From Fusarium oxysporum f. sp. lycopersici 4287 (Eukaryota > Ascomycota > Sordariomycetes > Hypocreales > Nectriaceae), in the NCBI RefSeq assembly GCF_000149955.1, contig NW_017264846.1:230499-294498 (forward strand): a stretch of DNA of 64,000 bases. The letters are read 5' to 3'. A program made the translations under genes and the position numbers. The stretch's first letter is position 1. The number at the start of each line of letters is the position of its first letter. Shown one piece after another: positions 50,304 through 61,561 of the stretch. Below the pieces are notes generated by a model. It worked only from the letters and a program-made list of their open reading frames with translations. It was not told the origin of the DNA and did no database searches.

Positions 50304-50640
50304 CTGGGGTATTGGATGGGAAACGGGCAACGGGCAACGACCAATAAGAAAGCTTGGAAGACAGTTACAGCGATGGGACCGGATGTCAAGTGGGTTTCGT
50401 CAGCAAGATGGAATGTCGATGGAAACGTGTGGACATCGTCGGGTGTGAGTATTCCCCTCTAGAGCTTTTGACATAATGGATATGCTAACAAGGCTGGGGC
50501 AGGTTACTTCTGGCTTGGATCTAATCTTCGCCTTTATTGAAGAGATTTATGGCGCGACTTATGCGAAGGACCTTCAGGGGACGATTGAGTTCATGAGAAT
50601 GGATGATGCGTGCGATGATCCTTTCGCTGAGGTGCATGAC
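50304..50640 (+). pseudogene. DJ-1/PfpI-family C-terminal relic
   Basis: After the LINE tail the frame reads GVLDGKRAT, then a 7-base tandem duplication (GGCAACG twice, about 50327-50340) shifts the frame, and [18 protein letters not shown] follows. An intron at 50445-50502 (GTGAGT donor, GGGCAG acceptor) joins WTSSG to VTSGLDLIFAFIEE, and the family's terminal DDPFAEVHDIPP follows. The nucleophile-elbow half of the protein is missing. DJ-1/PfpI members include isonitrile hydratase-like and stress proteins; the subfamily cannot be told. Confidence 0.75.
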
Positions 50641-50781
50641 ATTCCACCCAGTGGTGACTGTAGACTGGTAAAAGTGCATAGGAGCGAATATTATGTTCGG
50701 CCCGTCTATTCTAGATTATTCGCTAGTTCTTTCGTCAAGCCCATAACTCCCAAGTCTCAACCACGACTCCTTCAACACAAA

Positions 50782-52102
50782 TTACGTCAGCTCTAGTGCG
50801 CTACTAGAAACATCAGACATCAGACGGCTTTCCTTCCTCCGCATTCTAATCATCTTGCGAACAGAACCCGCAGTATACATTGCAAATACAATGATACTGA
50901 CAACAGCATAGGCAATGATCAGACCCGTAGAAGCACCTGATAACTGCAGACCAATCCCACCATTAACGATCCCAATTATCATCAAAGCCCGGCCGTACCA
51001 GAGATGGGCGTGGCTAACGGCGGTTCGTCGTTCGTATCTGAGGTAGTTCTTGTGATGCCACCATCCTAGGATTGGCTGTATAATCATGAGGATGCATACA
51101 ATGGTGCCGAGCTGGACATGAGGTTCGGTGAACCACTAAACACGAGTTAGCAAGTATTGTCGTTCAAAGAACAATTGTTGGAATACATACGTCTCCGCCG
51201 CGGTCGGCAGCAATCTTGCCGACACCAAAGCCAGCCCACATGCCGATAAACATAATTATCTGCCATGAAGCATGAACAAGCCACTTCCCCAGCAACGGCA
51301 TCAATAGGGAACCGATGGGAAATCCTAGTAGGAAAACGACGGACATAATGACACCATGAATCGTGCCAGTATGGTCCTCACCACCACCGCCACCGGCAAC
51401 AGCGTCGTTGCTGGAGCCTGAGCTAGGCTGAGTATTCGACTTGTATGGTAAAAGGGTTGTTGTTCGAAGTTATGAATGCTTTTGAAAGGTCGACTGAGAA
51501 ACCGTCGGTGCCGTCGTGCTCGTCGAAGTCAGCACTGACATCGGTCGTGTCCAAAGGACTACCAGTCCTCCAAGCACTGATCCCAGTCACTAGACCCTTT
51601 CAAGTCCAAAGTACCTAGGTCACCACATTCTAATATTTGGCCACCATCGGTTTTATTCGAGACGGCCGCTTTCCTTCAAGAAAGCTTGACAGAAACTGCA
51701 TGCGGGCTATACGTCAGGCCATATTAATGGGCCCATGCCCCCTGTTCTCCGTGGCTCAAAGGTAACATTTCTCCAGAACCCGTGCTTGATAAACGACGAA
51801 CATTGTAGAGCCGCTCATGCGGTCTCCGGTTCCGAGGGCGATCCATTGGTAATCGGTGGGAGCTTCGAGTCGTAGGAATAACGTGTCAGAGCTTGACGAG
51901 GCTGTTGAAGATGGCACGCCCCAGCTGTAACAAATCTTGCTAGAATCTCCATCGCAGTAGGACACTGGAGATGCTGATGTCTTTCCAGCGACTAGATAAG
52001 AAGGTTTATGAGATCCTGCCTAATGCTGCATTTTTTGAGCAGTCAGGGGGTCTTACTTAGCGCTAGAGCGCCAACAATGGCTTTTGTCGGGGTGAGCTTC
52101 AT
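50782..52102 (-). pseudogene. DOMON-cytochrome b561 membrane protein, frame broken between domains
   Basis: Exon 1 is 52057-52102 (ATG 52102, signal-like MKLTPTKAIVGALAL). After an intron at 51992-52056 a DOMON haem/sugar-binding domain follows (SYCDGDSSKICYSWG, WIALGTGDRMSGSTMFVVY). The linker (about 51440-51760) reads well only with frame changes (FDEHDGTDGFSVDLSKAF, then TQPSSGSSNDAVAGGGGG). The cytochrome b561 domain has membrane helices (MSVVFLLGFPIGSLLMPLLG, WQIIMFIGMWAGFGVG; after the intron 51136-51190 VQLGTIVCILMIIQPILGWW and others) and haem-ligand-type His in VHASW, EPHVQ, WWHHKNY and SHAHLW. Such fungal proteins move electrons across membranes. The b561 half is intact, so an unrecognised intron in the linker is an alternative. 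Confidence 0.72.
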
Positions 52103-53194
52103 GTCAATGGATCATGAATGTCTCAACGGCTAATTGTGGCAATGAGTGACTAATGTGTTGAGAAGGTATACTGTGCTGATACTCGAGTAGAGCGTTCTAA
52201 AGATACTCGATAGACCATCATGAAACTCCTTTTGGATTTAACGCTCTTTAAGCTTCATTTTTCTGGCCAATTTGACTAACCAACAGTTAGCATACGTAAT
52301 CCTCCTCAAAAGCCACTGCAAAAATAGCCCTGATCTAAAACCTCCGGGTTCTTTGCGCCAATCACAAGTCATGTAATTATGCTTACGCCTTTCCAGAATG
52401 TCGGGTGGCTGCACTTCCAGCCGAAAGTACGTCAGCCCTCCCTTTATCCCAAAATATTCAATCACCTAAAATGGCGGCCGACTACTACAGTAGGAGCATT
52501 TTAGGGTCGGATCATGCCCATGCACAGAGATCGTTGCCAAGAGATCCCCCAGTCTTGGCGTCAATGATCGGAAGTTGCTCCATTTTGAGCCTCTTGGTGG
52601 TATGCTAGAGGGAAAGACTTACGCGGCCTTGAAATTAATCATAGACTGGACAGGGAATTTTTAGAGACAGTGTCATGGTGTTGGATGCGCCACATGTTTC
52701 AGCAGAAATGGCTGCATTCGCGGCTCACCTTGTTTGCCGTACAACCGATATTTATCAGACCTCGGTTAGCTTTATGCATAAGTTCAACACCCAAAATTTA
52801 CCATCGGGCTTTACATCCTGTCGAGAAGGTTAGTGCGAGAAATATGACGATACTTTTGTTTGTTGCTGACTAGCAAATTGCCCGCACTACGTGTCACTGC
52901 TATCATAGCCCCTTCTACATACATCTTACCCGTGGACTAAATGAACCTACTTTTCGATATCACCAGTTTAGAAGCCGGTGTATCAGAGCTAGTGGTGTTA
53001 GTTCAGCGGATATTGCCGTGAGTAAAATTCCCCCCCTTTACTTCGTGATCTGATGATGCATGAGGGTACAGTCACACACGTTATTTGATTGGCTGCCCAA
53101 AACTTGGTGTCGCACTGAGCGTGCTTAAAGAGTTAAAGTAAAATGTGTTGAGCAGCAGCAAAAATATGCTGATTTTTGTCTCAAGTTATCTCTT
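52103..53194. other. No supported gene in 1.1 kb
   Basis: A 75-codon minus frame at 52238-52465 has no recognisable domain. Nothing else is visible. The LINE 3' end starts at about 53195. Confidence 0.35.
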
Positions 53195-53236
53195 ATGAAT
53201 GAATGAATGAATTTATTCCGCCAGGGAGGATACGCC

Positions 53237-56200
53237 TCATAGGGCCCACGACATGTATGCGTTTTGCTCGTCTCTCGGGCCAAGAGTGGCGGAGTACTTT
53301 GCTACAATATTATCATTCGCTCCTCCGCTGGCGGTGTTGCGCACAATGCCACCTATGCCGACTAGTCCCGTTTCTCGCAGAGGCGCTCGTTGCGATGAGC
53401 ACTTGTCTCATGTTGCTGGTCTCGGTCACGTCGTCACCTGTATCTACATATGCCGCTGCCTCCTTGTCTGAATCGTACTCCACCACCATGTGTCTATGCC
53501 ACGGTGGTAGTGCATACGGCTCGATCGTTTCCATCCGTTCTATTGCGCCATCGTGGGCGAGTGCTAGTTTCGTCAACGGCGACATATACCTCCGTGTCTC
53601 CCTCACCCTAAGTGTCGCCAGCGGGTGCGCCTTCGGCAGTGTTTGCATGTTGACGTAGAGCCGTGTGCCGGCCTGCGCGTGGCGTTCACCGATGGGTAGA
53701 ATACCAGCTTCAGCTTCCGCCACTGCCATCGAAACCGTCTTGAAGGCTCCTGTGATGGCTTGCACACCCATTTTCTGTGCCTCGTTCAGCCACCTGGTCT
53801 CCCTCCACCCGCGTCGGTGGGACCAAACGTTCGAAGCGTAGTATCGTCGGGGCCACCGTTGCTACAAACAACTGTCTCGCCGTCCGGGGCGTCAACATCT
53901 TCAGCCTTCGTAGACACATGGCCGCCCGAAGTCCCCGTGTAGCTGCTTCCTTTACGTGTTCCTCATACCGCAACTCCGAGTCCATCACTAGTCCTAGTAT
54001 CTTGCCACTTTTCTTTGGGATGATCGCCTGGCCTTTGATCGTATACGGGCTTTCATCGGTGCGTTCGTGATGGCGCGTGAAGTGTATGATGACTGTCTTG
54101 TCCTCCTCAAATGTCGCCCCGCTTCGTCTTTGCCACTCCAGTGCTCTGTCGATGACGGCCTGGATGCCTACTCGGTTGGCTTCTGCTGTCGGACCCGTCA
54201 CCCAGGCTGAGTAGTCATCGATAAAGGCGATTGATCCACCTTTTGCATCGATCTTGCATTGCACGAGGTCTGCGTTGAAGAAAAGGAACAGCACCGGTGA
54301 CAGCGGCGACCCTTGCGGAAGCCCAGCCTGTGGCAGGTCCCGTCGCCCAGAGGTGTAGCCGTTTACCACGATCGTCACGGATCGATTGGAGCAGAAAGCG
54401 TCGATCCACTTTACTACCCCCTTGGGGATGCCTCTGGCTTCCAGTCTCTGCAGTAATCGATCCTTGAATACCCCGTTGTATGCTCCCTTCACGTCGAAGC
54501 TTATCAGGCTGAGCACCTTCCGGTTGCGCCACGCTTTGTAGATGTGCTCCTGAAGGAGCAGGAGAGCCTGGTCGGCCGATCGTTGCTTCCTTCCGCCAAA
54601 ATGGTTGGTGGGTAGCAGTCCGAATGTCTCTACCGCGTACGAGATCCGGTCAGCCACGATTGCCTCTAGAATCTTGCCCAGAGTCGATAGAAGTGAGATC
54701 GGTCTCCATGACTTGGCTACCTTGTAGTTGTCCTTGCCTGGCTTCTTGAGCGGGATGATTTTCGCGCTCCTCCACTGGACCGGCAGCTCTCCGTCTCTCA
54801 GGGATGTCCGAAACAGATGCAACACCCGCTCTCCCACTACTGGCCAGAGCTGCTTCCACACCATCGCCTGCAGTCCATCTTCGCCTGGGGCTTTCCATGC
54901 CTTGGCCGCCATCACCTTCTCTTCCACCTCCTCTAGCGTCAACTCTGGCATCGCTACTTCTCGCTGCGCCGGCCGGCGCTCTTCATCCTCGATCACAGCC
55001 GGCAGAGGGGGGAAGAAGACGCTGAGAAGCTCCTCTGCCTGTTCTGCCTTGTCGCTCGTCGTCGTTCCATCTCTTCTCTTTAGAGGAGGTATTTTATCAC
55101 CCATTGCTTCGCCTCCAGGCGAGAGGTACTTGGCTGATTGCCAGATGTTGGCTCCGTCTTCGAGAAAGCTGTCCCAGTGTGCCTTTTTCTGCCTCCTGAT
55201 CGCGTCGTGGTATTCCTGTGCCGCTTCTCTGGCCTTTTGCTCTAGGTCTGCTGCCTCTCGTCCTCGTCGCCGGCATGCCCTTGCCTGGTTGCGCCAATAT
55301 GTGTACATCCGCCGCAGTCGGGTCAGGTCCGTCGTCCACCACCTCTTGGCATAAGGCGACGGCTTGACCCGTGGGACCAGGTCGTTGATCGCGTCCAGCA
55401 CCACCGACATTAGCCTGTCCGTCTGAGCCTGCACTGTGCCGCCAAACGGCAACGCTTCCAGTTTCGTCCTCACCCTCTCCTTGATCTCTAACCAAGGTGC
55501 ATTTTTGAATAGCAGTCTGTCGCTGGGCGTTCGTTCCGGCGGTGTTGTGTCAAACTCCGTTCGGATCGCCCGATGGTCCGATCCATGCTCTGTTGGATGT
55601 ATCCCACAGCTCGTCATCTCGTCTGCCAGCTCCGTTGATGCCAGCACCAGGTCAATCGTGCTCGCTATACCCCCTGGGCCTTCCCACGTTTTCGTGCCTC
55701 GGGGCAGCAGGCCGTGAAGGCCATGTTCTCCCATCAGCTCTATGATCGGTCCAGCTTCGCCTTGCCTCCTTCCCGTCACTTCATCACCTCCCCATAGTGT
55801 GTCATGACGATTGAAATCCCCTACCAAGATCACGTCAGTTCTTCTGCCGGACCCATTGCGGAATTTTGCAATCGCCGTGTGCAGCTGTCCCATCGCCGCT
55901 TCGAGTGCCTGCTCGTTTCTCCCCTCTATATATACCGACACAACCAGCACGTCACGCTCAGGGAACCTGACGATCGCTGCCGTCAGGTCTGGTGACGGTA
56001 TCGGGACCTGCTCTGCCTCCAAGTCCCTCCGTACCCAGAGCATGCTGCGGATCGGCCATCGCGACACACGCGGCTCACGCGTCTTGGTGGGGATCATCTT
56101 CGTCCAGTTGCTGTGGTGATTAGGCACCGTCATCACCTGTCCCTCGATTGTGCATGCCCATGGCTCTGCCACCGCCAGCGCTACATAGTCCTCAAGTTCT

Positions 56201-56394
56201 TTGTCATTCATCATGCTCAGATGCACCTTATCGTTCTTACGCACGTTCAGTTGGTACACTTGTAGCCTAGTGCTCATCTCCTCGCATTTGACGCAATCGA
56301 CATGCTCGACGGAATGATTCGTGCCGTCCTCCGCATGACACGCACACTGGCTCTGCTGATTCGCATTGTCCATGGTGATGTCCTCGCTCCGCAC
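53237..56394 (-). pseudogene. LINE ORF2: endonuclease and reverse transcriptase
   Basis: An intact frame of 894 residues (56394-53710) has an AP-endonuclease domain (LVGDFNRHDTLWGG, STIDLVLAS, HGSDHRAI) and a reverse transcriptase (WRPISLLSTLGKILEAIV, SFDVKGAYNGV, AGLPQGSPLSPVLFLFF and the catalytic-Asp motif AFIDDYSAWV). A one-base shift near 53845 moves the frame to the piece 53771-53313 (WLNEAQKMGVQAITGAFKTV), and another near 53385 to GIGGIVRNTASGG. The frame ends at 53237-53239, shortly after the start of an RNase H-like part. It overlaps ORF1 by 128 bases. It would nick target DNA and copy the element RNA into it. Confidence 0.88.
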
Positions 56395-57697
56395 ATCTGC
56401 CGCATCTCTGCGCTTCTTTGCAGACGAATGCCTTGTGGCCTAGCCCCCAGCAATTGTAGCATTGCACCACCTCGGCTCTAGGCTCGAACATGCTAGTTCT
56501 CGCCGATTCGCCTGCGAGGTGAAAGTATTTGTCTTCCAAGAGCCGTCTTGCATCGCTTTCTTTCGTCACGTAAATCACCATCGATCCGTATGCCTTGCCG
56601 TTTCCCTTATCGCTAAGCCAGCTCATCCTAGCAATCGTCACTTCGTTCTCTTGGCCGAGTACTTCAGCAACGCCGGGAAGAAGGTTGTGGTTCGAGTCCA
56701 GGACCGCCGACCGGTTAGCCCCATTGATCTTGACCGGGTACAGCCGCTCTCTCAGGAGCTTTGCCCCCGGTATATTTGTTTCCAACACTGCTTGTCGAAC
56801 CATGTGAAGTTCCGCCACGTTTCTACAGATTACCTTGATGATGTTGGCGTTCCTAGCCCCTCTAACCACCGCTGCGCATCTCCATCTCTCGCCCTCCTTT
56901 TTTGTCCTCACAGCGGCTTCGATAGCCTGTCGGACCTCTCCGATCTGCGCCTTGTTTCTGTCATCGTCGCCCACTCCGGAGATGTCTATCATGCAGAACA
57001 GATCCTCTCCAGGGGATGAAAGCGGCGGCGTAGGTGATGACACCACCTCGGGGCCTCTAACGCCGCCATTCTGCCCCTCTGTTGGCGACATACGAGCTAT
57101 GTCTGCAAATGACTGCCTGGGGTTCGTCCGGGCGGAGCCGGCTACGGCGTGCTGCGCCGTGATGTCTAATTTCTCATGGATGCGTTTGAGCTCTTCGGAA
57201 GCCTGCACTTGCAGGGGCTCGATATCGCATGGGGCGTGCTGCTGCATTCGTTTGAGTTCGTCAACCTATTCCTGCATCAGCTTTCGTTCCTGTGCGGCTT
57301 GCGCCTGAATGCCTTGAATATCCTGTTGCAGCTGCCTAATCGCTTTCTCCTGGCCTTCGATCATTTGCTTGAGCGCCTGTTGCTCCTTTTTCCAGGCATT
57401 CCACAGAGTTTCAATGATTCTCTGGTGAGAAGTCGTGATTTCCTTCACGGTTTCCTGCTGCGCCTTCGCCATCTGTTTCATTGTTTCGTCGCGTACTTCG
57501 CGAATCAGGGCTTGCATTACTATCCCAACATTACCAGACAAGTTCTCCATTCCTTTCGCTGTTAGCTTTCGTGGCCGGTCTGATTTGCGCATGCTGGAAT
57601 CCCGAGGGCAGGCGTCCTCAGAGGTCACAACGATGCTGTCCGCAACCGCGTCCATCGCGCCGTTTCGCGTCGCGTCGCGCCCCGCTTGATTTTCCAA
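56267..57697 (-). pseudogene. LINE ORF1: gag-like protein with zinc knuckles, one nonsense codon
   Basis: The frame from ATG 57697 encodes a coiled-coil-like, Gln/Glu/Lys-rich N-terminus (about residues 60-150), a central RNA-binding-like domain, and C-terminal cysteine motifs (CYNCWGLGHKAFVC, CGRCAERGHHHGQC, CVSCGGRHESFRRAC). A single TAG at 57266-57268 splits it; the frame is otherwise the same on both sides (476 codons in total). The protein would package the LINE RNA. Confidence 0.85.
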
Positions 57698-57720
57698 ACG
57701 GCTGCCTCCACAACGTTAAA

Positions 57721-58214
57721 GATTGTAAAGATTGTACATCTATCTGTGTGGGGTATTCCATCCCACAGGTTTTACTTTAAATCACCCAGCTTGATTACTA
57801 AGGGCTGTTGTTCCTGAGGCTCGTTGAGACCATGCCCGGCCTGCGACACTTATCTTGGGCAATTGTGTAGGCAGTTGGTATGCTGCCTGAAGTGTGTTTT
57901 GAGAAGTGTTATTTAGAGTCGATGATGGCCATAAGCTGATGCAAATCGCGCGCCCCTACCTCGTTAAATATGATACCCTAGCATAGTACCTTTCTGTCCC
58001 TGATTTGAGTTTGCGTGTGATGTGAGTAAAGTTTCATGGTCGCTGAGTCTGTTCTCCCGCCGCCGCTGGCTGTGAGTCATCATTCAGTATGCTAGGCTAT
58101 AAATAGAAGCTCCCCCGCCTCTCTACCCCAAATCCGTTTCTCCAGATCCACAGCAGACGGAACAAGTCTCATTCCATACCAGACCATTACAGACCTGTCC
58201 CCGGCCCCAACACA
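57721..58214. other. Upstream region of the host gene at 58215
   Basis: Beyond the LINE's 5' end there is no frame. TATAAATA at 58098-58105 and a C-rich stretch precede the ATG, consistent with a core promoter. Confidence 0.5.
58098..58105 (+). promoter_or_regulatory. TATA box of the gene at 58215
   Basis: TATAAATA lies 117 bases upstream of ATG 58215, followed by a pyrimidine-rich leader. Position and sequence are those of a fungal core promoter; not proven. Confidence 0.5.
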
Positions 58215-59900
58215 ATGTCTACTCAGGCTTCTCACGTCGTTCCAAGGACAAGCCTTCTGGGCCTTCCCTTGGAACTGCGCGAACAAATTTATTTCTACTA
58301 CTTCAAGGCAGATGGTGGCTATATCTCAGATGGCGATAAGCTGGTTCAGGCCAGTGGCCAAGCAGCTAGCATGTCGCTTCGGTTGGCATGTCGCTTGATC
58401 GCCTGCGAGACTCGACATTTCCCTTTCACTCTCAACACAATCACCTTTTCGACTATTTACAGGCCGGATTGGAGGAAACAGGCTTCTACACTCAAACACA
58501 TGGCCCATTATCATCTCGAACTCCTACGTGGCATGGTCCTTCGTCTCAGGCGACTTTTGACGCCCGACATGTACGAGGACCCCAGTTCTGAGTATTCCCA
58601 ATACATACCAATCGTAAGGGAAGAAGTAGAAGAGTTCATCGATCGTGAGAGCCAACTGCCTCACATTTATGTGGACGCACGCATCATTGCTGAAGCACGG
58701 GAGTACAGGTATGGTGAAGGATTCAGAGTCGGGGTACCTAATATGAGACTGCGACTAGATGATAACACAGTCTCCCTCAAACGAACAAGGACCTACCTAT
58801 TGCGACAACTTGCAGAGAAGCACCCCACAGAGTTTTCACAGGCCATTGAAGAAATCTTGCCGGGATGGAACGATTCACATTCAATTGCTGAGTTCTTCGG
58901 TCTGGGATTTGATCCATGGGCTATGCCCACTCGGTCTGAAGTCAAAAGCATGGTAGATCTAATGCAAATGACCAAGTATTGGGAGCGAGCAGATGCGTGG
59001 TATGAGTTGGGATTTGACATTCCAGGCTACACTGGCCCAAAATACCGATACAAACGGAAGTCTTGGTTCTCAGCCGCTGCTCAGGCAATCAGATTTCTCG
59101 GACAACTTTCTCACCAACAGCGCCTCTTGATATCTAAGCTTATACTTAAGGAAGACAGATATGCGGCTGCCTTTCCCGAGTCCCATATCATAGGCATGAT
59201 TCCATATTGTCGAGAGAATCCGAAGCTCCATGTTGAGCACCGTATAAACCTTTGGCGAAATGTCCTTGCCAAAGGCGATGAGATCAGAATCCAGGGCGTT
59301 ATGTTTGATGTTGAAGGTCCCCGTCAGGTTTATGACGATACTCCGGAGCTACCTCAAATTATGCCTAGGACTATCGGGAGTACCTTTACCGGCTTTATTA
59401 TGCATACCTTGGAGGCCTTGAAAGAAGGACTGCCTTCCGAATCGTACTCCTTTATTCTGGGTGGCTATCCTGATCGGAATCGTGCAACGGAGCTCTTTTC
59501 CATATCTTTGAAGCCTTATGTCGCCTGGCTTACGGCTCATACGGATTGTGTCGCTTACAGGGTCATTGCCCCATCTAATCACAGTGACTATCCATTTACC
59601 TCTAGAAGCTCTGCCGAAGGTGTAACCCCCGTGAGCGAGAGAGCTTCTATTATTCAGTGTGATTTCACGCTTGACCAGCCCTGGGACTATGAAATGATTT
59701 ACGACGAATCCGCAGCGGCCGAAGTCTCGACACTAGAGCGCTTGATGCTGTATGGTCCTCACGAAGAAATTGGGCCTGAAACCGTTGACGTTTCGACCCG
59801 CCTCCTTGATTGGGAAAAGATCCAGAGGGAAAATTATGAGATGGAAGAGCTTTCAGAGGGTGTTTTTGCAGAGAGTTACAACCGCCGTCACCGGACATGA
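58215..59900 (+). CDS. F-box-like hypothetical protein, 561 residues, intact
   Basis: This intact single exon is the longest host frame in the window. The N-terminus LLGLPLELREQIYFYYF (residues about 13-29), followed by ACRLIACET, resembles the short F-box-like helix found in many fungal proteins that start with LPxE(L/I)R. The remaining 480 residues are acidic and mixed alpha/beta with no motif I know. If the F-box-like helix is real, the protein would present substrates to an SCF ubiquitin ligase; that is inference. It has no signal peptide or membrane segment. It has a plausible TATA box and is free of lesions, unlike most neighbours. Confidence 0.7.
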   Translation: MSTQASHVVPRTSLLGLPLELREQIYFYYFKADGGYISDGDKLVQASGQAASMSLRLACRLIACETRHFPFTLNTITFSTIYRPDWRKQASTLKHMAHYHLELLRGMVLRLRRLLTPDMYEDPSSEYSQYIPIVREEVEEFIDRESQLPHIYVDARIIAEAREYRYGEGFRVGVPNMRLRLDDNTVSLKRTRTYLLRQLAEKHPTEFSQAIEEILPGWNDSHSIAEFFGLGFDPWAMPTRSEVKSMVDLMQMTKYWERADAWYELGFDIPGYTGPKYRYKRKSWFSAAAQAIRFLGQLSHQQRLLISKLILKEDRYAAAFPESHIIGMIPYCRENPKLHVEHRINLWRNVLAKGDEIRIQGVMFDVEGPRQVYDDTPELPQIMPRTIGSTFTGFIMHTLEALKEGLPSESYSFILGGYPDRNRATELFSISLKPYVAWLTAHTDCVAYRVIAPSNHSDYPFTSRSSAEGVTPVSERASIIQCDFTLDQPWDYEMIYDESAAAEVSTLERLMLYGPHEEIGPETVDVSTRLLDWEKIQRENYEMEELSEGVFAESYNRRHRT

Positions 59901-60192
59901 TCGAACGAGGTAGACTGCAGTCAGCGGCGCTTAGCCTTGCGTCGAAACGCTTGTAATGTCTTCTAGGTTATATTATGTGTCTATGCTCTTCATTTAAATG
60001 TAGTTCTTACTTAAGTTGACACTCTTCTTGGTAACCAGTTTGCATGATCAGCTTGTTGGCTCGACAGCTTGTCAAATTGCTGCTACGATGGCAACTATGC
60101 GTCCACGCCACACTGATGGTTCCCTTGATTCCTCTCTCAAACTGTACAATTAACGACGCTGTGCCATACTTTATCAATACATACAATCCCGT

Positions 60193-61561
60193 GCCAAAAG
60201 TCTGACAACACCAAGGGCGCCTACCCCACTTCGGTCCAGCATCACCAAATAACTCAATTACTTTAACAACAAGAATTATATAGTCAATGGCTTCTGAACA
60301 ACGCAATTTTGGTACTGAAATAAGCGGGAATCGCCAAAGAAACCATGAATTTACTCCCGAGCAAAGAGCAGCCATGGTGGCTGAGATATATGCCGGCAAA
60401 TCAATGAGACAGGCTGCAACCTCCTACTCAACGGATCCCGGGACGGTCTCCCAGACAGTTAAACGCTGGAAAGAACACCACAACAACGTCTCTAAACCAC
60501 GTTCTGGGCGTCCATAGAAACTTAGCGCTCGGCAGATTATATCTATCCAGTCATTTGTTAAAAGAAATCGCTCAATTACGTGGAATGAAGCTTTATTGGA
60601 GCTTGGTGTTGAAGTGTCAGTCCGGACGCTACGTCGTCGGTTACAGAGGTATTGGCGACGCAAATGGAGGTCAAAAAAGAGGATTAAACTGTCAAAAGAC
60701 GATGCAAAAGCAAGGCCACAACATGCCCGTTTTTGGATTCGTCATATCGACGAATATATTCTCGTAAATGCCCTCCAAAAGGCACCCTTTTCAACGCTGA
60801 CTTTCTCACAGATCTGCTTCACCGACGAGGTCACGGTTTCAAATGCACCGAACAACCCCGACGACTGGGTCTTTCGCAGACCTGATGAGAAATACTGTAC
60901 GGACCTAGTCAATGTCCAGCAGCATGTTAAACCGACTATTTCGCTCATGTTCTGGGGAGCTGTCGTCAGAGACAAGCAGTCATCTCATTCCAATGACGAG
61001 GGATAAGACGGCAAAGAAAGGAGGTTATTCCAGCTGGTCTTATCGCAAAGCCGTGACGGAAGGTCTTCTTCCTTTCCTAGATGAATTTGACCAATTTCAA
61101 CAAGACAACGCCCGGATACATACCTCACAACCGTCCCTAGATTGGCTGCTTCTTCATGGGATAAAACCCATTAATTGGCCGTCTCATTCCCCTGATTTAA
61201 ACCCTATAGAACACGTGTGGAAAGCTCTAAAAGCCAAGCTATGACGGATGCATCCTGAATTCATCAGATTGAAGAATAACAAGGCAGATAGAGCTCAGTT
61301 GATCAGATGGTTGCAAGTGGCGTGGGCAGCCTTGCCTCCCCACCTGATTTTGAAGCTGACGACTTCCGTACATAACCGCCTTCGCGCAGTCATTCAGGCA
61401 CAGAGATGGTATACAAAATATTAAAGCGCTGATTCAGGGCAATTGATTGATATACCTTTTATTAAATTTAATTAATTATTCGCGATGCAATCGCTAAGTG
61501 TTTAATCGGTGTTGTAATCAGGGAGGCTGGATGTGGGGCTGGTGTTGTCAGACTTTTGTCC
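60193..61561 (+). mobile_element. Tc1-type transposon, about 1.37 kb
   Basis: The terminal repeats share AAAAGTCTGACAACACCA: left at about 60196-60213, and its complement at 61543-61560. TA follows the right end (61562-61563). The exact left boundary and its TA are uncertain because the outermost bases differ (GTGCC versus GGAC). It carries a DD34E transposase with a few lesions. Confidence 0.85.
60287..61424 (+). pseudogene. Tc1-type transposase, three lesions
   Basis: ATG 60287 is followed by a helix-turn-helix (EFTPEQRAAMVAEIYAGKS, TDPGTVSQTVKRW) and GRP linker, then TAG at 60515-60517. The same frame continues (RQIISIQSFVKRNRSITWNE, RTLRRRLQRYWRRKWRSKKR) to ICFTDEVTV (first Asp). A frame change near 60990 leads to QQDNARIHTS (second Asp) and SPDLNPIEHVWKALK (Glu, 34 residues later, so DD34E). 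TGA at 61242-61244 and a further readable tail to TAA 61422-61424 (RAVIQAQRWYTKY) complete it. The relic at 35718 belongs to the same superfamily. Confidence 0.87.

Larger units (their letters stand above)
53195..57720 (-). mobile_element. Nearly complete LINE retrotransposon (family A, Tad1-like), 4.5 kb
   Basis: On the minus strand it carries two overlapping ORFs (gag-like ORF1, endonuclease/RT ORF2) and ends in a short tetranucleotide tail, TTCATTCATTCATTCAT (plus-strand 53196-53213 region). The 5' end near 57720 is approximate. One stop in ORF1 and two frame changes late in ORF2 are the only clear lesions, so it is a young copy. A 3' tail of the same family is at 50249. Confidence 0.88.

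Noticed and set aside
54728..55354. 208-codon plus-strand frame inside the LINE
   Set aside because: It lies wholly opposite the well-supported endonuclease/RT frame on the minus strand, so it is a shadow.
56462..57019. 185-codon plus-strand frame
   Set aside because: Shadow of LINE ORF1, which has clear zinc-knuckle motifs on the other strand.
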